Below, one piece after another: positions 17,304 to 25,059 of a stretch of DNA of 64,000 nucleotides. The first letter of the stretch is position 1; every line of letters begins with the position of its first letter. Position numbers and translations under genes: made by a program. The stretch is from Spirochaetia bacterium (lineage in GTDB: Bacteria > Spirochaetota > Spirochaetia > Sphaerochaetales > Sphaerochaetaceae): contig JAKVOU010000001.1 of NCBI GenBank assembly GCA_022482625.1, forward strand, positions 2,528,784 to 2,592,783, written 5' to 3'. Under the pieces are notes generated by a model, which saw only the letters and a list, made by a program, of their open reading frames with translations, was not told the origin of the DNA and did no database searches.

Positions 17304-18722
17304 ATGCGATTGTTACAATCTTTGCCAAGAATTGGGATTGTCGGTTTTTCGGACGGAGATCCGGATGTACATGAAGAGATCAAGATATTTGTACAAAAAC
17401 AAATTGATGAGATTTCCAAAGAAGTGAAACGTCGGGCCGATATAGAGCTGATTGAAGCTTCTTCGTTGGTTTCTTCTGCTGCACAGGCAAAGGAAATGGC
17501 ACAGGAATTGTCGAGCCAAGGGATTGATGGGATAATATTTTCCTATGGCGTGTTCAGTTATCCGAATTTTTCAGCGATAGCTGCAGAATTTTCTTCATGC
17601 CCCATACTGCTTGTTGCCAATTTGAGTCCGGATTGGCCGGGAATGGTTGCCCTTCTGGCAAGTGGCGGAGCTTTGAACCAGTTGGGAATAACGCATTTCC
17701 GTGTGACAGGCAATATCCATGAGGATGCCGTGTATGACAGACTGTTGCTTTTTGCAAGATGTGCCCATACGGTTTCTGCCCTCAAGGGAATGACTTATGG
17801 ATTGATCGGCGGTCGTTCCCTGGGTATGTACAGTGCAACGGTGAGCATGCAGGATTGGCAGCGTATCTTCGGGGTTGATATCGAACATATTGACCAGTTG
17901 GAAATCATCCGACGGGCCCAGACGATTCCTGCTGACCAAGTCGAGAAAGGTTTCAAGTGGCTCACGGACAATTGCAAGGATATCAAATACGATGGAAGCC
18001 AGTTGACGGAAGACAAATTAAAGATGCAGATTCGCTGCTATGAAGCGACCAAGCAGTTGGTTTCGGACTACCATCTGAATTTTGTCGGTGTCAAATGCCA
18101 TTACGAACTCAGTCGCCATTACTGCACGCAATGTTTAAGTGCGGCATTTCTCAACGATCCATATGATTGGGATGGTCCTAAGGAGCCAACTGTATTTGCC
18201 TGTGAAGCCGATTCCGATGCTGCTTTGACGATGCAGATCCTCAAATTGTTGACTGACAAACCTGTTGTATTTATGGATGTACGGCATTGGGATGCCAAGA
18301 ATCAGGTCATGGTCTTCTGCAACTGTGGTTCAGAGTCTACATACTATGCAACCGGTGAAGATGATTACAAGGCAAATCTTGCCCATGTGACGCTCTATCC
18401 AGCCTTGCATATCTATGCCGGTGGCGGTTGCCATGTAAATTTCATGACACATCCGGGACAGGCTACCGTTGCACGCTTGTGTAGGGATGACAAAGGCTAT
18501 CGGATGGTCATGTTCAAGGCAGAGTTTGTAAAACTTCCTGATGAAACGATGAAGGAGACCAATGAAGAATGGCCTCATGTCTTTGCAAAACTTCCGTTTG
18601 ACCATGAAATTTTCCTTGACCGATTCGATGCGAATCATTGTCATGCTGTCTATGGTGATCATATTGAGGAACTCAAGATGATCTGCAAGATGCTGAAAAT
18701 CGAAGTTGATGAATACAAATAA
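17304..18722 (+). CDS. L-fucose/L-arabinose isomerase-like protein
   Basis: This protein of about 472 residues starts at the ATG at 17304, preceded by GGTGGAGGG; the GTG at 17289 is part of that site. It resembles the FucI/AraA fold: an N-terminal Rossmann-type domain (GIVGFSDGDPDVHEE, then DGIIFSYGVFSYPNF), a middle segment with GGRSLGMYSAT, and a C-terminal domain with CEADSDAALTMQIL and CHVNFMTHPGQATVARL. The Glu and Asp in the CEADSD region and His residues such as HIYAGGGCH are plausible metal ligands. Fucose isomerases interconvert aldoses and ketoses. With RpiB and DhaK/DhaL downstream, the likely role is to turn an imported aldose into a ketose for phosphorylation. The exact sugar is not known. 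Confidence 0.82.
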   Translation: MRLLQSLPRIGIVGFSDGDPDVHEEIKIFVQKQIDEISKEVKRRADIELIEASSLVSSAAQAKEMAQELSSQGIDGIIFSYGVFSYPNFSAIAAEFSSCPILLVANLSPDWPGMVALLASGGALNQLGITHFRVTGNIHEDAVYDRLLLFARCAHTVSALKGMTYGLIGGRSLGMYSATVSMQDWQRIFGVDIEHIDQLEIIRRAQTIPADQVEKGFKWLTDNCKDIKYDGSQLTEDKLKMQIRCYEATKQLVSDYHLNFVGVKCHYELSRHYCTQCLSAAFLNDPYDWDGPKEPTVFACEADSDAALTMQILKLLTDKPVVFMDVRHWDAKNQVMVFCNCGSESTYYATGEDDYKANLAHVTLYPALHIYAGGGCHVNFMTHPGQATVARLCRDDKGYRMVMFKAEFVKLPDETMKETNEEWPHVFAKLPFDHEIFLDRFDANHCHAVYGDHIEELKMICKMLKIEVDEYK

Positions 18723-18733
18723 GGAATAGGAAG

Positions 18734-19198
18734 ATGAAAGTTGCAATTGGAAGCGATGAAGCCGGCTTTGATCTGAAAACGATTCTGGTAAGCTACCTCA
18801 CGCAGGAAGGATATGCGGTAGATGATGTCGGGACCTATTCCAAGGATCCGGTCCTGTACCCTGACATAGCCCTGAAGGTGGCGACGGCGATACGGGAGCA
18901 GAGGGACGAGCGCGGCATCCTGATCTGCGGTACGGGCATCGGCATGGCGATGACGGCCAACAAGGTGCCGGGGATCAGGGCGGCGCAGGCCCATGACACG
19001 TACTCGGCCGAGCGTGCGAGGAAGAGCAACGACGCGCAGATCATCACCATGGGGGCACGGGTGATCGGGCCGGAGGTGGCCAAGGCAGTGGCGCTGCAGT
19101 TCCTCAGGAGTGAGGGGCTGAAGGAGAGCTCGAAGGCGAAGGTGGAGAGGATGTGCGAGATAGAACGTTCCTTCGGGACGGAGAGGAAAGGAGCCTAG
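18734..19198 (+). CDS. RpiB/LacAB-family sugar-phosphate isomerase
   Basis: This 154-residue RpiB-family isomerase has the N-terminal VAIGSDEAGFDLK, the YPDIA motif, the active-site Cys in LICGTGIGMAMTANK near 66-80, and RAAQAHDTYSAERARKSNDAQI. AGGAAG precedes the start, 11 bases after the isomerase stop. RpiB relatives act on ribose-5-P, allose-6-P, galactose-6-P or, in tetritol pathways, erythrulose-4-P. Next to a DhaK-type kinase the last is an attractive parallel. Oddly, the first 100 or so bases have ordinary composition, and from about 18840 the gene becomes strongly GC-rich, as are the two kinase genes that follow, so the gene itself looks like a composite. Confidence 0.9.
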   Translation: MKVAIGSDEAGFDLKTILVSYLTQEGYAVDDVGTYSKDPVLYPDIALKVATAIREQRDERGILICGTGIGMAMTANKVPGIRAAQAHDTYSAERARKSNDAQIITMGARVIGPEVAKAVALQFLRSEGLKESSKAKVERMCEIERSFGTERKGA

Positions 19199-19204
19199 GG
19201 ACAT

Positions 19205-20206
19205 ATGCAGAGGATAATCAACGACCCGGACATGGTGGTCGAGGACATGCTGAGGGGGTTCGTGGAGGCCCACGGGGACAAGGTGGCTGCGACGGGGGAC
19301 CCGCGGGTGCTGAAGTACAAGGGAGCCCCGAAGAAGGGGAAGGTCGGCATAGTGACGGGCGGGGGCTCGGGGCACAAGCCTGCATTCATCGGTTACCTAG
19401 GCAGGAACCTGGTGGATGCGGCCGCGGTGGGTGAGATCTTTTCCTCGCCGACGGCGAAGGCGTTCCATGATGCCTTCCGGGGAGCCGGTGTTGCCTGCCT
19501 GTACGGCAACTATGCCGGTGACAACATGAACGTGAGGATGGCCGTGGAGCTTGCCGAGGACGATGGGCTTGAAGTACGGACGGTGGTAGCCAACGACGAC
19601 GTGGCAAGCGCGCCGAAGGAAGAGCGGGAGAAGCGCCGCGGCGTGGCCGGCGAGGTGCTCATGTGGAAGGCCGCAGGGGCGAAGGCCGCATTGGGCGGCA
19701 CGCTGGACGAGGTGGTCGCGGTGGCACAGAAGGCCATCGGCAATACGCGGAGCGTGGGCATCGGGCTCACCTCCTGCACGATACCTGCTGTGGGGCATCC
19801 GAACTTCCACATAGCCGAAGGGAAGATGGAGGTCGGCATCGGACACCACGGGGAGCCCGGCATCAGGGTCATGGACCTGGCCAGCGCGGACGAGATGGCA
19901 AGGATGGCGGTGGACATCGTGGTGCCGGACCTGCCGTTCGTGGCAGGCGACGAGGTCGTGGTGCTGGTCTCGGGGCTTGGTGCGACACCGGTGATGGAGC
20001 TGTACATCTTCTACGGCGAGGTAGCCCGGCTGTTGGAGGAGAGGGGGATACAGGTCCACTACCGGTACGTGGGCAACTACTTCACGTCGCTGGACATGAT
20101 GGGGGTGACGCTGACGGTGATGCGGCTTGACGGTGAGCTGGAGCCGCTGATGGACATGGAATGCGAGTCGATGGGGCTGACCCAGTTCAGGGTCGGGAAG
20201 GAATAG
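19205..20206 (+). CDS. dhaK: dihydroxyacetone kinase DhaK-type subunit
   Basis: This 333-residue substrate-binding subunit of a DHA-type kinase carries the DhaK domain along its whole length: GIVTGGGSGHKPAFIGYLG near 47-65, GNYAGDNMN near 100, NDDVAS near 128, and the hemiaminal-forming His in GIGHHGEPGI near 217-226. It would covalently hold a short ketose such as dihydroxyacetone, erythrulose or apulose while the DhaL partner delivers phosphate. The gene is markedly GC-rich compared with the window. It follows rpiB by six bases. No DhaM phosphotransfer subunit is nearby, so an ATP-using two-subunit enzyme is likelier than the PTS-dependent form. Confidence 0.93.
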   Translation: MQRIINDPDMVVEDMLRGFVEAHGDKVAATGDPRVLKYKGAPKKGKVGIVTGGGSGHKPAFIGYLGRNLVDAAAVGEIFSSPTAKAFHDAFRGAGVACLYGNYAGDNMNVRMAVELAEDDGLEVRTVVANDDVASAPKEEREKRRGVAGEVLMWKAAGAKAALGGTLDEVVAVAQKAIGNTRSVGIGLTSCTIPAVGHPNFHIAEGKMEVGIGHHGEPGIRVMDLASADEMARMAVDIVVPDLPFVAGDEVVVLVSGLGATPVMELYIFYGEVARLLEERGIQVHYRYVGNYFTSLDMMGVTLTVMRLDGELEPLMDMECESMGLTQFRVGKE

Positions 20207-20211
20207 GAGAG

Positions 20212-20859
20212 ATGGAAGCATTCAAAGACAGTGAAGGCAAGGTGGTCGTGGAGGACCTGATCCGGTGCATCAGGGAGAACCGGGAGTACCTGAGCGAGGT
20301 CGACGGGCTGATAGGTGACGGCGACCACGGGATAAACATGAGCAAGGGCTTCACGCTGTGCGGGAAGGAACTGGAAGGCAAGGACGTGGGGCTGTGCGAG
20401 GGCCTGCAGGTGCTGGGCACGGTGCTGCTGACGGAGATAGGCGGCTCGATGGGTCCGCTGTACGGCTCCTTCTTCCGGGGGATGGCGAAGGCCTGCAGGG
20501 GGAAGGAGCTGATAGACGGCCAGGTGATGGGAGAGATGCTGCAGGCGGCAGAGGAGAAGGTGTCTGCCCTCGGGAACGCGAAGGTAGGGGACAAGACGCT
20601 GATGGATGCCCTGGTGCCTGCTGTGGAGGCCTACAGGGAGAGCATGGCTGCAGGTAAGGATATGAGTGAAAGCCTTGCAGCGATGAAGGAGGCTGCGGCG
20701 AAGGGGCGTGACAGCACGAAGGACCTGGTGGCGAAGGTCGGCAGGGCTGCACGGCTGGGAGAGCGCTCGCGTGGCGTGCTGGATGCGGGTGCGACGTCCT
20801 GTGCACTGATACTGGGGGCGATGGCAGATTCGGTCAACAGGCTGCTTGGACGGCAGTGA
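20212..20859 (+). CDS. dhaL: dihydroxyacetone kinase DhaL-type subunit
   Basis: This 215-residue nucleotide-binding subunit starts at the ATG at 20212, five bases after dhaK, with GGAGAG as ribosome site; the longer frame overlapping dhaK is rejected. The DhaL Mg-nucleotide motif is LIGDGDHGINMSKGF near 33-47, followed by GGSMGPLYGSFF near 80-92 and DAGATSCALILGAM near the C-terminus. It acts with DhaK in the cytoplasm to phosphorylate a small ketose. It shares the high GC of dhaK and is followed by a good terminator. Confidence 0.93.
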   Translation: MEAFKDSEGKVVVEDLIRCIRENREYLSEVDGLIGDGDHGINMSKGFTLCGKELEGKDVGLCEGLQVLGTVLLTEIGGSMGPLYGSFFRGMAKACRGKELIDGQVMGEMLQAAEEKVSALGNAKVGDKTLMDALVPAVEAYRESMAAGKDMSESLAAMKEAAAKGRDSTKDLVAKVGRAARLGERSRGVLDAGATSCALILGAMADSVNRLLGRQ

Positions 20860-20883
20860 GAAGGGAGAATGTCTGGCCATAGG

Positions 20884-20916
20884 GGGGAGGTTCCTTGCAG
20901 GGAGCCTCCCCTTTGC
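20884..20916 (+). terminator. rho-independent terminator after dhaL
   Basis: GGGGAGGTTCC (20884-20894) pairs with GGGAGCCTCCCC-type sequence ending at 20911 (eleven pairs with one G-U), followed by TTTGCTATATTT. It closes the isomerase-kinase operon and coincides with the end of the GC-rich island. Confidence 0.7.
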
Positions 20917-21182
20917 TATATTTCCGGTATTCAGGCATAAAGATTACAAGAGAATCACTTACTTCAGGCAGTCAACCAGACTGGACAATTCATTTGAGTT
21001 ATATTGAAAGAAATGGCATACTGTGAAAGAATAGTCCGATTTGTAGGCTATTATAGGTAACTGAGAGTATATGAATCTTCTGTCAGGGGATATTTGTTAT
21101 GCTGTTGAATTGGACTTGATGATGTGCATTTTTCTAAGCCTTTGTAACAAAAAACGTACCTGACAAAAAGGAAATTGAAAAA

Positions 21183-21659
21183 ATGAGTTTGACTTTTAGA
21201 TATGCACAAGAATCTGATACCGCATTGATCCTACAGTTCATCAAGGATTTGGCTGAGTATGAAAAAATGCTTGATGAGGTAGTTGCCACTGAATATGTAT
21301 TGCGGGATTGGCTGTTTGAAAAGAAAAAGGCAGAAGTCATATTTGCAGTAGTTGATGGAACAGAAGTCGGGTTTGCATTGTTCTTCCATAATTTTTCTAC
21401 CTTTTTAGGCAGAGCAGGCATCTATCTTGAGGATCTGTATGTAAAACCAGCATATAGGGGTTGTGGATATGGAAAATCTATTTTGAAGAAGCTTGCCCAG
21501 ATTGCTGTCGAACGCGGATGTGGCAGGCTTGAATGGTGGTGTTTGGATTGGAACAAACCGAGCATAGATTTCTATTTGTCTTTGGGTGCTGAACCGATGA
21601 AAGACTGGACGGTCTATAGGATTGCCGGTACTACACTAAAAGATCTGGCTGACAAGTAA
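21183..21659 (+). CDS. GNAT-family N-acetyltransferase (diamine acetyltransferase-like)
   Basis: This 158-residue GNAT enzyme starts at an ATG with AAGGAAA upstream. The N-terminal FRYAQESDTALILQFIKDLAEYEK, the EVGFALFFHNFSTF strand and the acetyl-CoA loop VKPAYRGCGYGKSIL near 85-100 are clear. RLEWWCLDWNKPSIDFY and WTVYRI near the end resemble spermidine/spermine and thialysine acetyltransferases. It stands alone between the dha terminator and a DUF4143 ATPase. A polyamine- or amino-acid-detoxifying role is inferred; the substrate is uncertain. Confidence 0.88.
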   Translation: MSLTFRYAQESDTALILQFIKDLAEYEKMLDEVVATEYVLRDWLFEKKKAEVIFAVVDGTEVGFALFFHNFSTFLGRAGIYLEDLYVKPAYRGCGYGKSILKKLAQIAVERGCGRLEWWCLDWNKPSIDFYLSLGAEPMKDWTVYRIAGTTLKDLADK

Positions 21660-21826
21660 AGGGACACAACCACCTGAATAGACTTTTTGCACAGGAAGGT
21701 TTCTTGTGTCGATTGATGTTGCTATGGACCAAAAATGGGGATTCTCTTTCGGAATCTGTTGCTTTTTTTAATAATCTTGGCTAGAATAAAGTTGTAGTTT
21801 GGATTAGCCGAAATGGAGGGGCTCCG

Positions 21827-23044
21827 ATGTACCTGAAGCGTACCATTGAAAACAGTATAAGAAAATTCAATGATTTTTTCCCGGTTCTGATTGTCACTGG
21901 GCCACGTCAGGTCGGGAAAACGACCGTATTGAAAAACTGTGCAGAACCGGGACGTAATTTTGTTTCTTTGGATACTCTTGAAATCAGAAATCTTGCACAG
22001 AATGATCCAGCGTTATTTCTCCAACGGTATAAGCCACCTCTGATCATTGATGAAATCCAGTATGCTCCCCAACTTTTCCCTTATATAAAAGCAGCAGTAG
22101 ATAAAGATGAAAAGCCAGGGATGTTCTGGCTTACAGGTTCCCAGCAGTTTATTCTTATGAAAGATATTACGGAATCACTTGCGGGACGGGCCGGAATCCT
22201 CAATTTGCAGGGTTTCTCATATGATGAAAAATTCCAGAAGCAATCATTGCCATTTGTCCCTACTGCGGAATTTATCGAACAAAAAGAAAGAAACAACATT
22301 GATGCTGATGTGACTTCTGTGTTTCGGCAAATATGGAAAGGATCATATCCCCGGTTGTTTACCGCCGCCGATGATTTCTGGGAACCTTTTTATAGTTCAT
22401 ATATCCAAACATACATAGAACGTGATGTCCGTACGTTGTCAAAAATCGGGAATGAACTCGATTTCTTGAAATTCATGAAGGCCGTTGCTGCACGGATCGG
22501 GAATCTCCTCGATTATGCTGACATTGCAAAAGATGTCGGTGTAAGTCAACCGACAGTAAAATCATGGATATCAATACTTAATGCATCAGGAATCGTTTGT
22601 CTGCTGCAACCATATTCGACAAACCTGACAAATAGGATTGTAAAGACTCCAAAAGTATATTTCATGGATACAGGACTTGCAGCATACCTCTGTGGATGGA
22701 AAACTCCGGAAGTGCTTGAAACAGGTGCTATGAACGGAGCTTTTTTCGAAAATTTCGTCATAACGGAGATTCGAAAAAGCTACATGCATAATGGTCGGAT
22801 ACCCTCAATGTATTTTTATCGTGACAAGGAAAAGCGGGAAATTGATTTGCTGATTGAAGAGAACGGAATGATATATCCGATTGAAGTGAAAAAGACAGCA
22901 AGTCCTTCACGGGCAGATATTGCAAATTTCAGTATCTTGGATAAGCTGAAACTCAAACGGGGTATGGGAGCCATTGTCTGTATGGCACAGACACATTTGC
23001 CGTTGACGGAAAAGGACCTGATTATTCCTGCCGGATATCTATGA
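21827..23044 (+). CDS. AAA_14/DUF4143 family ATPase
   Basis: This 405-residue cytoplasmic protein has a Walker A GPRQVGKTT near 26-34, a Walker B LIIDEIQYAP near 67-76, and the sensor LTGSQQFILMK near 102-112. The DUF4143 region follows: YIQTYIERDVRTLSKIGN near 195-212, a winged-helix-like DYADIAKDVGVSQPTVKSWI, and a C-terminal nuclease-like REIDLLIEENGMIYPIEVKKT. The last motif resembles the D-ExK pattern of restriction-type nucleases. The family is widespread in spirochaetes and gut anaerobes, usually as single genes, and its function is not known. A second, divergent member lies at 31.4 kb. Confidence 0.88.
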   Translation: MYLKRTIENSIRKFNDFFPVLIVTGPRQVGKTTVLKNCAEPGRNFVSLDTLEIRNLAQNDPALFLQRYKPPLIIDEIQYAPQLFPYIKAAVDKDEKPGMFWLTGSQQFILMKDITESLAGRAGILNLQGFSYDEKFQKQSLPFVPTAEFIEQKERNNIDADVTSVFRQIWKGSYPRLFTAADDFWEPFYSSYIQTYIERDVRTLSKIGNELDFLKFMKAVAARIGNLLDYADIAKDVGVSQPTVKSWISILNASGIVCLLQPYSTNLTNRIVKTPKVYFMDTGLAAYLCGWKTPEVLETGAMNGAFFENFVITEIRKSYMHNGRIPSMYFYRDKEKREIDLLIEENGMIYPIEVKKTASPSRADIANFSILDKLKLKRGMGAIVCMAQTHLPLTEKDLIIPAGYL

Positions 23045-23457
23045 TATCTTACATTGTCGCATAGGTAGCAAATGAACAAAAATTGCATGGTAGGGATATT
23101 TGTCTGATAAAAATCGAATACGATGATGAATTTCTCAATGTACACACTATAAGACTCACTTCTGATGATGGCTTCAGAGTATGATTATCGCAGGATAAGA
23201 CCTTTTTTACTTGTATCCCGACAACGTCAAGTGTACGGGATTATATGCATTATTTAAATATACTATAATAAAATAAATGAGATTTTTAATTTAAATTGAT
23301 GACTTTGTGATGCTTGGTTTATAGCATGAAATGCACCTGTGGAACTTCAGCTTTAAAATTTTTTATTTTTTCCTTGACAATTCTCTGATTGGCTATAGTA
23401 TTGGTATAGAGTTAAACTGGTATTACCAATTTTATATTTATGTCATGGGAGATTTGT
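23045..23457. other. 413-base intergenic region with promoter and operator for TTT operon 3
   Basis: The left two thirds hold no recognisable gene. A small hairpin ATCCCG...CGGGAT lies near 23216-23242. On the right, TTGACA (about 23375) is followed by TATAGT/TATAGAG-like -10 candidates. Then comes the palindrome TGGTATTACCA at 23418-23428, 30 bases before the tctC start. That motif has the GGTAT-type dyad commonly bound by FCD-GntR regulators, one of which is encoded at the end of this operon. Confidence 0.55.
23418..23428. promoter_or_regulatory. TGGTATTACCA dyad, candidate FCD-GntR operator
   Basis: This is an 11-base dyad with a TGGTA/TACCA pair, placed between promoter and ribosome site of the third TTT operon. 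A partial copy (TGGTATGACA) overlaps the ribosome-binding region of the GntR gene at about 30343. Regulator and site are linked only by proximity and motif type. Confidence 0.5.
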
Positions 23458-24492
23458 ATGAGGAAATTCATGCTATTGGGAACATTAGCTATTGCTCTGT
23501 TGCTGATGCCGAGCTGCAGCAAGCAGGAAACGCAAGAAAAGGCAACAGCTACTAAGACGGCAACTCAGAAAACAGAAATTGCTACAAAGACAGAAAACTC
23601 TGTATCAGAAGGTACTTGGACTCAGAAAAAGGACATTACTTGGATTGTTCCATATGAAGCAGGTGGAAACAGTGATGTCATGGCCCGTGTCTATGCCAAG
23701 TATCTTTCCAAGTATGCAGAACATGATGTCAACATCGTGAATGTCAATGGAGCCGGAGGCCGTACTGGGGCAGCACAGGTCATGAAGGATACTCCTGATG
23801 GATATACCTACCTCATGCAGCCTGTCGCATATCCGATGCAGTACAGCCTCGGCGTAGCCAAGTTTACCTATAAGGATTTTGACATGGTCGGACAATGGGT
23901 AAACTCAACGATGGTTCTGGTAGTGAATGCCGATTCACCTTACAAGACCCTAGCTGATCTTGCCGAGGCAGGAAAAGCTCAGCCGAAGACTATCAAAATG
24001 GGCTCAAGAACCGGCACTTTGCCTCTGTTCGCCGTATTGGATCTGGAAGACAGGGAACAGGTACAGTTCAATGTCGTTGACCTTTCCGAAAATAAGGCTC
24101 CTGAGCTGCTCAGCGGCAGGATAGATGCTTACATCGATGGTGTTGGGGCTGTGCGCCAATACCTTGATTCCGGCAAATTCCGTTGCCTGGCTGTGGTCAG
24201 TGATACGGAAGTACCTGGAGGTGAACAGTATCAGACCTATAAGGAACTTGGCTTCAAGGGATATGAATACCTCAAGCAATCATTCGGCATATGGGCTCCG
24301 AAAGGAACTCCTCAGGGGGCACTTGACTACATGAACGAATTGACGAAGAAAGCCTCTGCAGACAAGGACTGTATTGCTGAAATGGCTAATCTCGGCGTAA
24401 CACCGACTTATATGACCATTGCTGACTATACGCAGTTCATGTCCGATACCTATGCATCGTTCCAGCAGATAGCAAAGAAAATCGTCCAGTGA
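23458..24492 (+). CDS. tctC: TctC-like solute-binding lipoprotein (TTT system 3)
   Basis: This protein of about 344 residues starts at the ATG at 23458 with GGGAG upstream; the ATG six codons earlier lacks a site. Unlike the other two binding proteins it carries a lipobox, LLMPSC, near residue 20, followed by a Lys/Thr/Gln-rich linker, so it should be membrane-anchored. The Bug-type core follows with IVPYEAGGNSDVMARVYA, NGAGGRTGAAQVM and SGRIDAYIDGVGAV. It leads an operon of tctB, tctA, UlaG-, UlaF- and UlaE-like genes, so its ligand is probably an ascorbate-related or aldonic acid or lactone. Confidence 0.92.
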   Translation: MRKFMLLGTLAIALLLMPSCSKQETQEKATATKTATQKTEIATKTENSVSEGTWTQKKDITWIVPYEAGGNSDVMARVYAKYLSKYAEHDVNIVNVNGAGGRTGAAQVMKDTPDGYTYLMQPVAYPMQYSLGVAKFTYKDFDMVGQWVNSTMVLVVNADSPYKTLADLAEAGKAQPKTIKMGSRTGTLPLFAVLDLEDREQVQFNVVDLSENKAPELLSGRIDAYIDGVGAVRQYLDSGKFRCLAVVSDTEVPGGEQYQTYKELGFKGYEYLKQSFGIWAPKGTPQGALDYMNELTKKASADKDCIAEMANLGVTPTYMTIADYTQFMSDTYASFQQIAKKIVQ

Positions 24493-24512
24493 GGAAATGT
24501 AAGAGAAAAGGA

Positions 24513-24539
24513 TGTATGCCGGTTAAAAGCCGGCATACA
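24513..24539 (+). promoter_or_regulatory. intercistronic hairpin between tctC and tctB (system 3)
   Basis: Arms TGTATGCCGG (24513-24522) and CCGGCATACA (24530-24539) are perfectly complementary, 20 bases after the tctC stop. No strong T-tract follows (CTCTGTC). It occupies the same position as the hairpins in TTT systems 1 and 2. Confidence 0.7.
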
Positions 24540-24570
24540 CTCTGTCATCTTTTTGTAAAGAAGGTTTTGT

Positions 24571-25050
24571 ATGGGCGAACTCGTATTTCTTAGTATTATT
24601 TTCTTGATTGGTATCGTCATGTTTGTCATGACATCATGGTTCCCTGAGAGTATCATTGACCACTCTGGTGGGCCTGCTCTTTTCCCGCGTGCCGTCATTG
24701 CTGTATTGCTTTGTTGCCTGGCAATAAGAATTGTCCAGGTACTGCAGACACCTAAAGAAGAGAGAAAGCCGTTTGCTTTCCTTGAAATATTCAAAGGACC
24801 AAGCATGATTTTCATCTTGGCAACGATTCTGTCGTTTGTCGTCATGCATTGGCTCGGATTCATCATTTCGATGGGACTCTATGTGCCTTCCCTGATGCTG
24901 TACTACTATCGCTTGCAGTATGGGAAAAAGCCTACGAAAAAATTGGTTGCCATCGTAATTATTTTCTCCATAGGCGGCATAGTACTGTTTGACTACCTGT
25001 TCTGCAACATGCTGCATGTATTGCTGCCGAAAGGTCTGATAGGATTCTAG
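24571..25050 (+). CDS. tctB: TctB-family small membrane subunit (TTT system 3)
   Basis: This 159-residue protein has four transmembrane helices: LVFLSIIFLIGIVMFVM at the N-terminus, then a loop with GGPALFPRAV typical of TctB, a helix around AVIAVLLCCLAIRIV, and a closely spaced pair in the C-terminal half. The start is the ATG at 24571 after AAGAAGG. It lies between the hairpin and tctA and acts as partner of TctA in cation-coupled carboxylate uptake. Confidence 0.88.
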   Translation: MGELVFLSIIFLIGIVMFVMTSWFPESIIDHSGGPALFPRAVIAVLLCCLAIRIVQVLQTPKEERKPFAFLEIFKGPSMIFILATILSFVVMHWLGFIISMGLYVPSLMLYYYRLQYGKKPTKKLVAIVIIFSIGGIVLFDYLFCNMLHVLLPKGLIGF

Positions 25051-25059
25051 GAGGTACCT

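Noticed and set aside
18659-20880. Three long minus-strand frames (238, 274 and 267 codons)
   Set aside because: They are shadows of the GC-rich rpiB, dhaK and dhaL genes, rich in His, Arg and Pro, without ribosome sites or domains.
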